Shown in pieces: positions 17,232-26,998 of a DNA stretch of 64,000 bases (the first letter of the stretch is position 1; every line of letters begins with the position of its first letter). The translations under genes and the position numbers were made by a program. The DNA comes from JAJNBK01 sp035642715 (lineage in GTDB: Archaea; Thermoproteota; Nitrososphaeria; Nitrososphaerales; Nitrososphaeraceae), in assembly GCA_035642715.1 (NCBI GenBank), contig DASQRW010000093.1, positions 1-64,000 of the forward strand, written 5' to 3'. The notes beneath the pieces were generated by a model. It was not told the origin of the DNA, did not search any database, and saw only the letters and a program-made list of their open reading frames with translations.

Positions 17232-17908
17232 ATAGTTTGTTTGAATTTATAATATTAATAAGTTCTTCTATAATTTATTTTAGTATTTTTTACAAAATCT
17301 TTTAATCTATTAATTTTTTTGCTCAATGGAATACTATATCAATTTTGGAATTAATCCATGTGCTTTGCATAATCTGTTTACATTAATTTGTATACCTTCA
17401 TCATATTGATAAATATGTACATAATAATATTATTTACTCGATAACAGCAGCAACTCAAAAAAAGCAATAATAACAGCAATATTTAGAAGAGACTAATTAA
17501 CAAAAATAACTGGAATTCTAGAACAGTAATACTATTTACCATTTTAAATATATGCGCATTATTATCAAATAAATGATCAAAGTATCAACAATACTTCAAA
17601 TGAAAGATGACAAAAGAACAAGTTAGAATCTCAATTGTCTTTAAATGAAATGACTAAATCCATCATCTACTTTATTGTATTGAGTAATTCATTCATATGA
17701 GAATATATTTCAAACTGTCTTCGATATAGTATATTCAAATTCGCTTACATACAAACAACAATATATATTCACTGTAATTGTCGTATAATAATCATTGTAA
17801 ATTATTTGCCAGGATATGTGTGTATTTCTTGCAATTTATCAGTTTTTAAATTCGACAATTTTTTTCTAATAAGATTTAATTTTTAGTCTATTAGTTGTGT
17901 AATTAAGA
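17232..17908. other. Intergenic, no gene seen
   Basis: AT-rich spacer, divergent between the small barrel protein and purB; promoters of both should lie within. No distinctive repeat. Confidence 0.55.
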
Positions 17909-19285
17909 ATGCCCATTCTACCAATTGACTCAGGACGCTATGGAAGTAAAGAAATCAAGAAAATATTTGAGGAAGAACAACACCTACAATACCAACTAGA
18001 TTTTGAAGCTGCAGTATCAGCAGCCCAGGCTCATATTAAAATGATTCCAGAATATGCTTCTGACGATATCACAAAAAAGGCAAAATCTGGCAAAATTACT
18101 ATTGAGAAAGTTAAGGAATTAGAAGCAGTTACAGAACATGATACTGCTGCAGTAGTAGAAGCTTTAAGTGAACAATGTTCAGAAAAATCAAAACCTTGGA
18201 TCCATTATGGATTAACAAGTAACGATATTTTAGATACGACTATCTCAATGCAAATGAAAGACGCATTTTCTATTCTTGAATCTAAAATTCTAGATATAGC
18301 AACTGCTCTGATTGACAAGGCATTAGAATTCCGTACTCTTCCTGCAGTTGGCAGAACACATGGACAGCATGCAAGTATAATTGCATTTGGTCTAAAATTT
18401 GCAGTATGGGCTGCTGAAATGGCAAACCATATAGAAAGAATTGAAGAAGGTAAAAAACGATTCCTACTTTGCAAAACCCTTGGCGTTGTTGGAACAGGCT
18501 CTTTAATGGGAAATAGGGCATTAGATGTACAGACAAGAGTAGCTATGGATTTGGGACTTTATGCTGTTGAAGCTGCTACACAAGTTATTCCTCGAGAACG
18601 ACATGCAGAGATGCAATTTTTGATTACTCTTGTTGCTTGCACGCTTGACAAGATTGCAATTGAGGTTAGAAATTTACAGCGAACAGAGATAGGTGAAGTT
18701 GCAGAACCTTTCAGAAGAGGGCAGATTGGAAGTAGCGCAGTTCCAATCAAACGTAATCCAATTAAGAGTGAAAGAGTTTCTTCCCTTGCAAAGATTCTTC
18801 GATCATTAGTTAATGTTGCAATGGAGAACATTGGCTTATGGCATGAGAGAGATCTGTCAAATTCAGCAAATGAACGATTTACGCTTCCAATGGCTGTAAT
18901 TCTCTTAGATGAAATGTTAAATTCTATGAAGAGTATTATCATAGATCTTAACGTAAATACAAAGAGAATTACCTCTAACCTCAATATTACAAAGGGTCAA
19001 ATCTATGCAGAATTTGTTCTTGAGGCATTGATAAAGAAAGGAGTTCCCAGATTTGAAGCATATCGTAATATCCAAAGGGTAGCATTTGCAGCATTGGAGA
19101 GGGAGGAAGATTTCTTTGATGCTCTGAGAAAAGATTCGAATCTCTCAAAGAATCTTACTCCCCTAGAATTAAAAGGCATATTTAATGCAAAAAATCATCT
19201 GTCAGCATCATCAAAAATTATAGAGAATGTCGTGAGAAAGGTAAAGGCCACAAATAAGAAATATCATAACAATCAATTACACTAG
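17909..19285 (+). CDS. purB: Adenylosuccinate lyase
   Basis: PurB cleaves SAICAR to AICAR and adenylosuccinate to AMP, both releasing fumarate, in purine synthesis. The 458-residue protein has the fumarase/aspartase superfamily architecture: N-terminal helices with TEHDTAAVVEAL (about 75-86), the active-site GRTHGQHA (about 147-154) and the signature loop GSSAVPIKRNP (about 272-282) carrying the catalytic serine. Length agrees with archaeal PurB. It is preceded by a long spacer and followed by a convergent gene, so it is monocistronic. Confidence 0.95.
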   Translation: MPILPIDSGRYGSKEIKKIFEEEQHLQYQLDFEAAVSAAQAHIKMIPEYASDDITKKAKSGKITIEKVKELEAVTEHDTAAVVEALSEQCSEKSKPWIHYGLTSNDILDTTISMQMKDAFSILESKILDIATALIDKALEFRTLPAVGRTHGQHASIIAFGLKFAVWAAEMANHIERIEEGKKRFLLCKTLGVVGTGSLMGNRALDVQTRVAMDLGLYAVEAATQVIPRERHAEMQFLITLVACTLDKIAIEVRNLQRTEIGEVAEPFRRGQIGSSAVPIKRNPIKSERVSSLAKILRSLVNVAMENIGLWHERDLSNSANERFTLPMAVILLDEMLNSMKSIIIDLNVNTKRITSNLNITKGQIYAEFVLEALIKKGVPRFEAYRNIQRVAFAALEREEDFFDALRKDSNLSKNLTPLELKGIFNAKNHLSASSKIIENVVRKVKATNKKYHNNQLH

Positions 19286-19377
19286 ATAAATTTGATGTTT
19301 TATTTTAATTTGTAGTTGAAGGCTAGATATTTGATATTTTTTCTTGCTCTTTTTTGTATATTCTTACTATTCTGATA

Positions 19378-20136
19378 TTATTTATTAGTCATTTTGAAAT
19401 TTCTGTGAATTAATGAGCTATATTGAAGAGCCTTTTTTGGTTTCATTGCAGATTCTCTTGGAATACCTATTGAAAGAGCTAATTTTCTCAGAATATGTTT
19501 TCGTATGAAATCCTTAGAACCAGTGATCTTCTGTTCAATGGGTATATCTTTAGCAAAATCAATGAATTTTTGTGAGAAAAATGGTTGTTTTGTAAGTACC
19601 CCAAATTCTGTTGTTATCTTGTCTATCTCTTTTAGGAGCACACGTTCATTAGCGATTCTTTCATCCATTAAGTCTATTATCCTTGTTATACCCTCGTCAT
19701 AGACTAGTCTGAATTTATTATAACCACAGAATAATTCATCGCAGCCATTTGCAGTTAAAATTGATCGAAGATTATTCTGATTGGCCATTCTCGCAATATA
19801 GAAATATGCTATACAATTTTCAATATGGGAAACATTCCTGCACGCTATTTTTTGTTGGACATATAGTAAATCTTTCTGGAACTGTTCTGGCTGTAATACT
19901 GATATCTTATGAGGCAAATCTAATTTTAGAGCAATCTGTTTAGAAAATTCTATATCTTGAGAGAATTGAAACCCTATAGTCAGTAATGTAACCTTCATTC
20001 CAATGTCTTTGCATACTTTTGCAAGTAAAGAACTATCAATTCCTCCGGAAAAAGCAACTGCTAAAGAAGAAGAAGAGTTTTTGTTTATCGTATCTAATAC
20101 TGCTTCAAAGAGTGCTTTTTTTAGATCATTAAGCAA
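19378..20136 (-). CDS. Stand-alone asparagine-synthase-type ATP pyrophosphatase
   Basis: A 252-residue protein comprising only the synthetase half of asparagine synthetase: PP-loop SGGIDS (30-35), then GCDELFCGYN (131-140), the second conserved element of the domain. The N-terminal glutaminase domain of AsnB is missing, so ammonia would have to come from free ammonium or a partner. In ammonium-rich archaea such stand-alone forms might use free ammonia, but the acceptor (aspartate or another carboxylate) is not provable. The C-terminal ARG/LYS-rich part (K-x-x-R-K-H) fits the family's acceptor side. It is convergent with purB. Confidence 0.8.
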   Translation of the reverse strand: MLNDLKKALFEAVLDTINKNSSSSLAVAFSGGIDSSLLAKVCKDIGMKVTLLTIGFQFSQDIEFSKQIALKLDLPHKISVLQPEQFQKDLLYVQQKIACRNVSHIENCIAYFYIARMANQNNLRSILTANGCDELFCGYNKFRLVYDEGITRIIDLMDERIANERVLLKEIDKITTEFGVLTKQPFFSQKFIDFAKDIPIEQKITGSKDFIRKHILRKLALSIGIPRESAMKPKKALQYSSLIHRNFKMTNK

Positions 20137-20204
20137 TTATAATTTGATATATCGTATCATTTATTGTGCGAACTAGATACTTATCCGCAATTTAGTTTTT
20201 TGAA

Positions 20205-20504
20205 TTAATAAACCAACCCAGCAGCTTTGGTAACCTCAGAAACATTCTGATATTGTTTATCTTCCATATTCTGAAGTTTTGACAATATATCTTTACTTTC
20301 ATGATTATTCGCAGAAGCAGATTGTCGTTGTTGTACATATTGAATTATCTTATTCTTGTCTGCTGGAAATTCCATATCTTTAAGGATTTGACCAATAGAT
20401 CCAGCTTTTGTATAATCTTCTACATTTACTTCCTTTCTCTGACCTTGTACTCCTCCTTGTTCACTTACCATTTTCTGTATTTCTTGTTCTTTATCTTCTG
20501 ACAT
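20205..20504 (-). CDS. DUF2795-family protein
   Basis: A 99-residue protein. After a charged 30-residue leader, residues about 35-99 follow the DUF2795 pattern: a short helix and ILKDMEFPADKNKIIQYVQQ, a spacer, then ILSKLQNMEDKQYQNVSEVTKAAG. The family is small, acidic and of unknown role; many members appear stress-linked in actinobacteria and Thaumarchaeota. A diverged paralogue is at 58222-58557. It lies 70 bases upstream of the asparagine-synthase-like gene on the same strand, so they may share a transcript. Confidence 0.75.
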   Translation of the reverse strand: MSEDKEQEIQKMVSEQGGVQGQRKEVNVEDYTKAGSIGQILKDMEFPADKNKIIQYVQQRQSASANNHESKDILSKLQNMEDKQYQNVSEVTKAAGLVY

Positions 20505-21145
20505 TAGATAATACTATCTTCAAATACCTTTTTAATGTTATAAATAATTTTTATGATTTAACTCAAAGCAGGTAGAAATAAAGCAAAGAATTAAGCCTGC
20601 GGTAATATACTATAACAGTCAAGACTCTATCGACGGCAAATAGTAAAGGTTCAAGAACTTCTTCCTATAAATATCAGAATAAAATACTCTACCGAATAGG
20701 GAATATGACAACCAAATTCTTAGGAAAGTATACTCGAAAAACTATAATTTTTCTTATTAAGGTGGTAGTTCATAGTAGACGGAAACATATGTTGCTTGTA
20801 GAGAAACTAAAAAGGAATAGTACCATAAAATATCTAGAATTTCTGAAGTTTTCTTGTATTCTTTGTATGATAATATAAGGAGGAGTATATAATGGCTTGC
20901 GGATCAGCAGTAGATGAATTTGGTGTAAAACATTAAATGTATATGATATGCACCTGATCTCTTTTTCTGCTTGCTTGAGAATCCAAGAATAGAGCCAATT
21001 GAAAATAATATGAAAAGTTAAACATCAAGTGCAACCAGATTAAAAATAAGGATCCACTGCTGCAGACTAATGACGGTTGGTTATTCGTATGGATATAAAG
21101 AAAATAATGATAAGAGTAAATATTAAGATACTGATGTTTCTTTAG
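20505..21145. other. Intergenic with one tiny SD-preceded ORF
   Basis: No gene of ordinary size. A 14-codon frame with a strong Shine-Dalgarno-like AGGAGG is at 20892-20936; see that entry. Confidence 0.5.
20892..20936 (+). CDS. Possible micro-ORF or gene stub (14 aa)
   Basis: The sequence AGGAGG (20879-20884) stands eight bases before an ATG that opens MACGSAVDEFGVKH and stops. Such a strong Shine-Dalgarno signal is rare in this window, where most genes look leaderless. It may be a leader peptide or the 5' stub of a truncated gene. Without homologues it remains speculative. Confidence 0.25.
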   Translation: MACGSAVDEFGVKH

Positions 21146-21550
21146 TTATTTGTTTGCTCCTGCTGCACCTTGTTCATATTCGCTACCAGTCTCATCTGCG
21201 CCTGCAGTACCTTTAGTCATGCCACTTCTTCTTGCCTTTTCTCTTGCTTCCTCAGGACTTGTTCCAGTCTGTCCTGGTTCTGTAATCTTTTCTGTCATTT
21301 CTCTTTTTACTCCTGTAGGTTCATGTTCTTTTTCTTTTGCTGGAGTCATTGCTTCTTTTTCTCTATACTGTGTCAGTGGGTCCTCTTTTCGACCGACTTC
21401 TGTTCCAGGAGCACCTTCTTCATATTCTCTTTCCTGTTCATTAGAGTATGTGCTTTCATTACTAGAACCTGCTACTTTATCTTTAGCGTCAGTTACTTTA
21501 TCTTTAGCGCCAGTTACCTTTTCTTTAACTTTATCTTTAATACCACTCAT
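21146..21550 (-). CDS. LEA-like hydrophilic stress protein, long paralogue
   Basis: I start at ATG 21550 because MSGIKDKVKEK is a natural beginning; an ATG twelve codons earlier exists. Of 134 residues, the first 25 or so form amphipathic repeats of the kind K-D-K-V-(T/A)-G/D-A typical of group 3 LEA and CsbD-like proteins. The remainder is polar, with EREYEEGAPGT and EYEQGAAGA elements, and corresponds along its length to the protein at 6541-6846. The final ~120 bases are nearly identical to that gene, differing mainly at synonymous sites. A role in desiccation or osmotic stress is inferred from composition. Confidence 0.75.
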   Translation of the reverse strand: MSGIKDKVKEKVTGAKDKVTDAKDKVAGSSNESTYSNEQEREYEEGAPGTEVGRKEDPLTQYREKEAMTPAKEKEHEPTGVKREMTEKITEPGQTGTSPEEAREKARRSGMTKGTAGADETGSEYEQGAAGANK

Positions 21551-22158
21551 TGTTATTGCATGCATTCTATAACATATTAATAGCACATAGAATGTCTATG
21601 GAATCACTCTTTAGAAGAATTATTTATTGTTTAATATTATAAGAATTATGTTTTTATAACATTCTTTATAGTAAATATTCTATTATATATATAAATACGT
21701 CTTAAATAAGAAAGTTATATATATTTTTCATATTAATATATTGTCGTATTTTAAAATAATATCAGCATGTATTAACCTCACCAATAAACATTCTGGTTGG
21801 AGCATCAATGAATGAATTAGTATTTTCATACAGCTGAAAATAGGTTACATACTTTATACCCTCTTCTCTACGTTTATACCAGTCTGCATATAGAACGGTT
21901 TATTATCTATTGTCTATTCCTCGATTCTCATTAGAATACGTGATAGGAATCTGCTTTTGCGAAATTAAGTTCCTGTAAATATAAACCTTATCTAATATTA
22001 CCAAAAGAAGGTCAATCAATAAGATATTCTTTAATTCGTAAGAAAAATAGGGTTTTATAACACCTTTAGCAGTTCTGATATATTTTAAATATTATATTAT
22101 TTCTTATTGATAATTTGACATTACAAGCCAACCTTAGGCCGTATAAATTAAATAAATT
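21551..22158. other. Intergenic, no gene seen
   Basis: Strongly AT-rich spacer upstream of the long LEA-like gene. Only low-complexity A/T tracts are visible. Confidence 0.6.
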
Positions 22159-22422
22159 TCATGTAGGACATCCCTCCATTTTCTGTATATAATATCCTTT
22201 TGATAAGATATCTTTTTCAACCATAGAAGGTGCCTCTTGAATATGACAGAATTGGCATTCTTCTTGTGTCATTTTTTGACCTGCTTGACCCGCATTTTCG
22301 AGATATTGTTTGCCGTATTCGATTGCCTTTTCATGAGGAGTAGTTGCTTCTACTACCACATCAAAATGCATAGTCTTTCCATCTTTCTTTTTTACATAGG
22401 TATCATAAACTGCACATTCCAT
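22159..22422 (-). CDS. DUF2024-family protein
   Basis: An 87-residue protein that matches the DUF2024 pattern from end to end: an initial V-Y-D-T-Y-V-K-K-K-D-G strand, MHFDV (17-21), a central K-A-I-E-Y-G-K-Q-Y-L helix, the EECQFCHIQ cysteine pair (54-62), and a terminal GYYIQKMEGC. The family is found in bacteria and some archaea and has no assigned biochemical role; the two Cys and His may form a metal or redox site. It is transcribed divergently from the aconitase X genes. Confidence 0.8.
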   Translation of the reverse strand: MECAVYDTYVKKKDGKTMHFDVVVEATTPHEKAIEYGKQYLENAGQAGQKMTQEECQFCHIQEAPSMVEKDILSKGYYIQKMEGCPT

Positions 22423-22669
22423 ATAATAATTTTTAAAGTAACGTTATTTATTCTATATCCTTTTCCTTAATTAGGAGACTAAAACATCAGAAATTTTTTG
22501 ATATACATTAATGAACCGTCACTCTTGCTATTTTTATCATTTATTGTCTCTATTGGTAATGAAATATAATGACACCATTTCGTCATAGAGATTTAAATTT
22601 AAGTTTATAAAATAAAATCCTCATTGTAGAGAAGAGTTCTTATATTCTTTGGTATGTATTTTTTTATTT

Positions 22670-23824
22670 ATGCAACTTACAGCCGACGAGGAAAAAGCTC
22701 TCGATGGCGATCAAGGTGAAACAGTCGCCTCTGCATACAGAATTTTATTGGCTATCGGCGAAGCTACCGATGCAGAGAAACTTGTTCCTATAAAATGGGT
22801 ACACATATCTGGAGTAAATTACAATACTATTGGTGATTCTGGTGTTCAATTTCTTGAAAAATTTAGTAGTAATGCAAAAGTTGCAGTAAAAACCACTATA
22901 AACCCTATGGGTTTTGACAGAAATAAAACCAATAGGCTATCGGAGAATTTCATTAAAAAACAGAAGAGTATAGTAAAATCATACGAGGCCATGGGGACAA
23001 TACCCTCATTTACTTGTATTCCATATGAAATATTTGATATTCCAAAGAAAGGAAGTATGGTAAGTTTTGCTGAAAGTAATGCTGCAGTTTTTTCAAACTC
23101 AATGTTAGGGTTGCTAACTAGTAAAGAAAGCTCATTAAGTGCATTAGCTAGTTCAGTGACTGGAAAAGCACCACTTTCTGATCTGCGAATTGAAGAATTT
23201 AGACATCCTAAAGTTGTTATTAAACCAGATTTTAGGCTAGAAACAGAATTAGATTATGGATTAGTCGGTTATTTTACAGGAAAAATAGTAAAAGATAGTT
23301 GTGTTGCATTCGACAGTATTTCAGAAAAACCAAGAAAAATAAAAATGAAATCTCTTTCAGCAGCTATCGGTACATCGGGTTCATGCGGAATGTTCACTCT
23401 GGGAGAAAAAGCTAAGGAGGTGATTTCATATGGAAAAAAAGAATGCAATATAATTAAAGATGAGCTAAATACCTCAGAAGAAGGTGATTTAATTGCTCTC
23501 GGAAGTCCTCAACTAGGAATGAATGAGCTAAATCTACTTGGTAATCTACTAGAAGGAAAGAAGTTTACGAAGCGCTGTCTTATTTACTGTGCGAGAGCAA
23601 TTCATAAGCAGGCAACAAAGATTGGTTTAACAGGCAGGATAGAAAGAGCAGGCGGTGAATTTATATGCGATGCATGTACATGCCTTACTCCTCTCATCAC
23701 TAGAGACGAGGTTGATTCTGTGACAACAAACAGCATCAAAGGAGCATATTATCTAAACAATTCCAATAGAATAGGAGTAGCGCTCAAAGATCTGATGACA
23801 ATTGTAAAGGAGTATACAAATTAG
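22670..23824 (+). CDS. Aconitase X large subunit (mevalonate 5-phosphate dehydratase)
   Basis: The protein is the AcnX catalytic subunit, which in archaea dehydrates (R)-mevalonate 5-phosphate to trans-anhydromevalonate 5-phosphate in the archaeal mevalonate pathway. I start at ATG 22670 (MQLTADEEKALDGDQGETV), the usual AcnX opening, rather than an ATG seven codons earlier. Characteristic parts are the N-terminal L-T-x-x-E-x-x-x-L-x-G-x-x-G, the SxxSG stretch GTSGSCGMF near 240, and a Cys region FICDACTCLTP near 340 that would bind the iron-sulphur cluster. The small subunit follows after 2 bases. Confidence 0.88.
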   Translation: MQLTADEEKALDGDQGETVASAYRILLAIGEATDAEKLVPIKWVHISGVNYNTIGDSGVQFLEKFSSNAKVAVKTTINPMGFDRNKTNRLSENFIKKQKSIVKSYEAMGTIPSFTCIPYEIFDIPKKGSMVSFAESNAAVFSNSMLGLLTSKESSLSALASSVTGKAPLSDLRIEEFRHPKVVIKPDFRLETELDYGLVGYFTGKIVKDSCVAFDSISEKPRKIKMKSLSAAIGTSGSCGMFTLGEKAKEVISYGKKECNIIKDELNTSEEGDLIALGSPQLGMNELNLLGNLLEGKKFTKRCLIYCARAIHKQATKIGLTGRIERAGGEFICDACTCLTPLITRDEVDSVTTNSIKGAYYLNNSNRIGVALKDLMTIVKEYTN

Positions 23825-23826
23825 AA

Positions 23827-24240
23827 GTGAGTTTTCAAATTAATTGCCGTAGAATTGTTGGTGGAAGTAGCAGTGGGAAAGCACTTGTTACTAAACAACC
23901 AATCAATTTTCTTGCAATGATAGACACAATAAAATACACCATTAAAGATCGAAATCATGAGTTGTATGGCAAATCCATGAAAGATGCCATTTTGGTCTTT
24001 CCGCATGCCATAGGTAGTAGTGTTGGTGCCTATGCAATATATTCATTAAAAATAAATGGAGCTGCTCCCAGGGCAGTAGTATGCAGCAACAAATCAGATA
24101 TAATAACTGCATCTGGGTGTGCAATTTCAAATATACCCTTAGTAGATATGCCTGAAAAAGTATTGTCTTCTGCTATAATAACAGGATTAGCAATCACTGT
24201 TGATGCAGATAACAAAAAAATTATAATACAAACAGTTTAA
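23827..24240 (+). CDS. Aconitase X small (swivel) subunit
   Basis: A 137-residue DUF126/swivel-domain protein that completes AcnX. The start is GTG at 23827, two bases behind the large-subunit stop, indicating translational coupling. It has the G-x-x-x-G-x-A loop near GGSSSGKALV (12-21) and the SSVGAYAIY segment (63-72) that contributes to the substrate pocket. In archaea the two subunits form the mevalonate 5-phosphate dehydratase. With the large subunit here, assignment to isoprenoid lipid synthesis is preferred over the bacterial hydroxyproline-type AcnX. Confidence 0.88.
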   Translation: MSFQINCRRIVGGSSSGKALVTKQPINFLAMIDTIKYTIKDRNHELYGKSMKDAILVFPHAIGSSVGAYAIYSLKINGAAPRAVVCSNKSDIITASGCAISNIPLVDMPEKVLSSAIITGLAITVDADNKKIIIQTV

Positions 24241-24938
24241 ATTTTTGAAAAACAAAATTGTCATATCGGTGCATGGCAGTTGATGGGCGAACCGACCGAT
24301 TCAAAGCGGAATGACGATAAAAGTCCATGCACCGTAACAAACTTTTTGAAGATATGTAATGACAATTTTATAGTAATTCTTCTAACATGGATATTAAGGA
24401 AATTTTGTAAAATACTTCATCAAGAAATATGGGAATAAACAAGTAACCATTCTTCTGATGCCACTTAACTGCATCATATAACAAATCTTATCACAATATC
24501 AACAGAGTTTCTGACAAACATGCTTATTTTCGTTAAAATACGCTTTCATGATCTGCATTTCTATATCCATTTTGACTCTGTCTAGATTATCTCCTTGCAT
24601 GAAAAGATACTAGAATCTATATATTTATTGATGTTTCCAAACTAATTTTAGGTGATAGCCTATGAACATATTCATTCCCGCTTATGCAGTTTCCAACCTC
24701 TCATCTTTAAGAGTTATACTGCCTTTTTAGGAATTAATGGTTATACCTTATATAAATGGAAAACAAAAATTTTACCTTAATATCTCGTTCAATACAGATA
24801 ACATATTTTATTTATTAACTATATTAACCACCCCTTATAATTATACTACGCTGAAAGAAGCTTTTTAATATACTATAAATTAATATATTAATACTATATT
24901 CATAATACTTTTATTTAGGTAAAAGAGATTAAACCTGT
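24241..24938. other. Intergenic containing structured RNA element
   Basis: About 0.7 kb between the AcnX genes and a zinc-ribbon gene. The left part holds nested inverted repeats (24254-24369), described separately. The remainder is AT-rich without visible features. Confidence 0.6.
24254..24369 (+). ncRNA. Putative structured RNA with nested stems
   Basis: Outer arms AAAATTGTCAT (24254-24264) and ATGACAATTTT (24359-24369) and inner arms CGGTGCATGG (24267-24276) and CCATGCACCG (24325-24334) are perfect complements. The enclosed 48 bases are GC-richer than the spacer, contain K-turn-like GA steps, and the inner stem is followed two bases later by ACA, as in H/ACA guide RNAs; however, I find no convincing upper stem or pseudouridylation pocket. 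A TATA-like TTTAAATTTTT sits at 24235-24245. Riboswitch, guide RNA or terminator-linked element are all possible. The downstream gene is 570 bases off. Confidence 0.45.
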
Positions 24939-25154
24939 TTGGCAAGCTTTTGTCCAGAATGTGGCGGAGAATTAAAATTTGATCCCACTAGCAAGAACTT
25001 TGTCTGCAGAAGCTGTGGACTATTTGCATCTAGAGAAAAAATTGACGAGTTACGCGATAAAACGGAAAAGGATTCTGTTTACAAGAAAAAGCAGCTGCAT
25101 GATGATTATCTTGACTGGTGGCAAACTTCAAAGAAGGAAAAACAAAAGCAATAG
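24939..25154 (+). CDS. Small zinc-ribbon protein
   Basis: A 71-residue protein that probably starts at TTG (24939), since the zinc ribbon begins at once. Cys pairs CPEC (5-8) and CRSC (22-25) with 13 residues between form a ribbon like those of TFIIB/TFIIS-type or RNA polymerase-associated proteins. The remainder (30-71) is a charged, Lys-rich helix. Such small ribbon proteins are common in Thaumarchaeota and lack a defined role. It is a single gene. Confidence 0.75.
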   Translation: MASFCPECGGELKFDPTSKNFVCRSCGLFASREKIDELRDKTEKDSVYKKKQLHDDYLDWWQTSKKEKQKQ

Positions 25155-25553
25155 ACTAAGATGAACAATGGCTGATAAGTTAAATGCTGAGTGATTTTGA
25201 GCCATAAGTGATCATGCCATATATTCAATAGAAAACTTTCATTTATTCTTTTACTGTTATTATTGGCTATTGCTATATTAGAAAGCTTATAGTTGTTGCA
25301 CCAAATGCTGTTTTTAGAGGTGAGGAAGGGTCCATTCATATAGATAGAATACGTAAGCAAGGGTTAAATTGACAAGTCATGTGTCATCACATTTGCAATG
25401 ATCGACTCAGACTCTTGGAAAGTTTTATCAACTTTCTTTGCCTTATTTGCCTTTTTTTATCACTTTAATCATAGTATGATATATTAAATCAAATCATATA
25501 AGATCATAGAAAATAAACTGTATTATATTATAAAGTAAATTAAAGTATCAAGT
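25155..25553. other. Intergenic, no gene seen
   Basis: Spacer between the zinc-ribbon gene and the methyltransferase. A minus-strand frame here overlaps the zinc-ribbon gene and looks like a shadow. Confidence 0.55.
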
Positions 25554-26465
25554 TTGTTTGAAGTAAACTTACTTCATTTTCCTTTGTGGATTCTTAGACG
25601 AAATGAACGTGATGTAGTTAATTATTACAATTTTATGACGCCATATGTAGGACGTGCTACGGGAAGTAATATGCTAAATTTTGGCTATTGGAGTGAAAAG
25701 ACAAAGAGTCCGTTACAAGCACAAAATGAACTCTGCACATTAGTCGGAGAATTTGCTAATCTGGACTCTGCAAAAAAGGTGATAGATATCGGAAGTGGAT
25801 TTTCTGCGCCAGCAATACATTGGAAATCACTTTATACTTTTCTAAATATAACATGTATAAATGTTAATCTCTTACAACTAAAAACTGCTACAAAATTAGT
25901 TAGTAATACTCCATACTCTAAAACTAAAACACTTAGTAATATCAAAGAGATATCATTTGTAAATGCTGCAGCCACAATATTGCCGTTTGTGGACCAATGT
26001 GCGGATAGAGTAGTTGCTTTAGAGTCTGCACAACATTTTAAATCATTGATTCATTTTATGCGGGAATCTAAGAGGATTTTAAAACATGATGGATTATTTA
26101 TAATTGCTATTCCAGTTATAACAACAACTAAACCATTAATTCAACAGTTTATGGAACTTGGAATCCTTTCTTTAACGTGGGCGTCAGAGCATTATAAACT
26201 AACAAATATTAAATCCATGATTAAAGCAGCAGGTTTTAAGATAATTGAGATACAGCACATAGGTTCGCATGTATTTGAACCTCTTAGTGACTACTATATT
26301 CAAAACAGAAAAATAATAAAGTATGTAATTTTAAAAGAAAGTTCCTCGTATTTTAGTAATATTCTATATGATGTACTCGAAAACATCTTCTACAAATCTG
26401 CATTAAAAATGAAGGAAGTATATCAAAAAGGAATTATTGATTATGTTCTAATAAAAGCAGCTTGA
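25554..26465 (+). CDS. SAM-dependent class I methyltransferase
   Basis: A 303-residue protein starting with TTG. Motif I is VIDIGSGFSAPA (about 75-86), followed by motif II-like INVN (102-105), NAAATILPFVDQCADRVVALESAQHF (motif II/III region, about 140-165), and the post-motif FMRESKRILKHDGLFIIAIP. The opening residues with NFGYW resemble the lid of the small-molecule methyltransferases of the tocopherol/erythromycin/cyclopropane type. Substrate is unknown. It is flanked by long spacers and has no pathway neighbours. Confidence 0.8.
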   Translation: MFEVNLLHFPLWILRRNERDVVNYYNFMTPYVGRATGSNMLNFGYWSEKTKSPLQAQNELCTLVGEFANLDSAKKVIDIGSGFSAPAIHWKSLYTFLNITCINVNLLQLKTATKLVSNTPYSKTKTLSNIKEISFVNAAATILPFVDQCADRVVALESAQHFKSLIHFMRESKRILKHDGLFIIAIPVITTTKPLIQQFMELGILSLTWASEHYKLTNIKSMIKAAGFKIIEIQHIGSHVFEPLSDYYIQNRKIIKYVILKESSSYFSNILYDVLENIFYKSALKMKEVYQKGIIDYVLIKAA

Positions 26466-26998
26466 ATTCTCGATTATGTACGTAGGTTTTTGAGCAATTA
26501 ATGTTCAGTTCACAGGTGCGGATTAAATCCACAAACAAATGCATTATTTTATGGCATTTAATTCCCATTTGTTAAACAAAATTGAGCAATAAACAATGGA
26601 ATAGAGTAGAGCATAATGCGATAGTTGTGTGCTCGCATTTTCCTATAAAAGTTTAGAGGATGCTACTCAAGGATGAAGTGATGAAGAAGACTGGGAGAAT
26701 TTCTTACCCTCAATAAAACAAAAATCTTTAAGATAAGTCAACCTACTACCACTGAAAATTACTTATCCAATAAAGAGGAATAATAGTGAGTAGAAGTGAG
26801 ATAACAGCTAGTTAGTATCGAGAAATGAATTTTTAGAATTTCTCGGATGACCTGACAATGAGTTTCCTCTGAATGTACATATCAACGGCACTTTTGCTCT
26901 CTTGTTAATTGAGGCTTATACAATCAAGTAATTGCAAATATGATGTCATTTTGACCTAAAATACCCTTTTTATATTTTACTGTATAATAATTATTCTC
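26466..26998. other. Intergenic with one weak hairpin
   Basis: AT-rich spacer. Arms CGAGAAAT (26819-26826) and ATTTCTCG (26838-26845) form a short hairpin. No gene is supported. Confidence 0.5.

Noticed and set aside
24254..24369. C/D-box guide RNA
   Set aside because: UGAUGG and UGACGA resemble C boxes, but no matching CUGA D boxes are in the required places.
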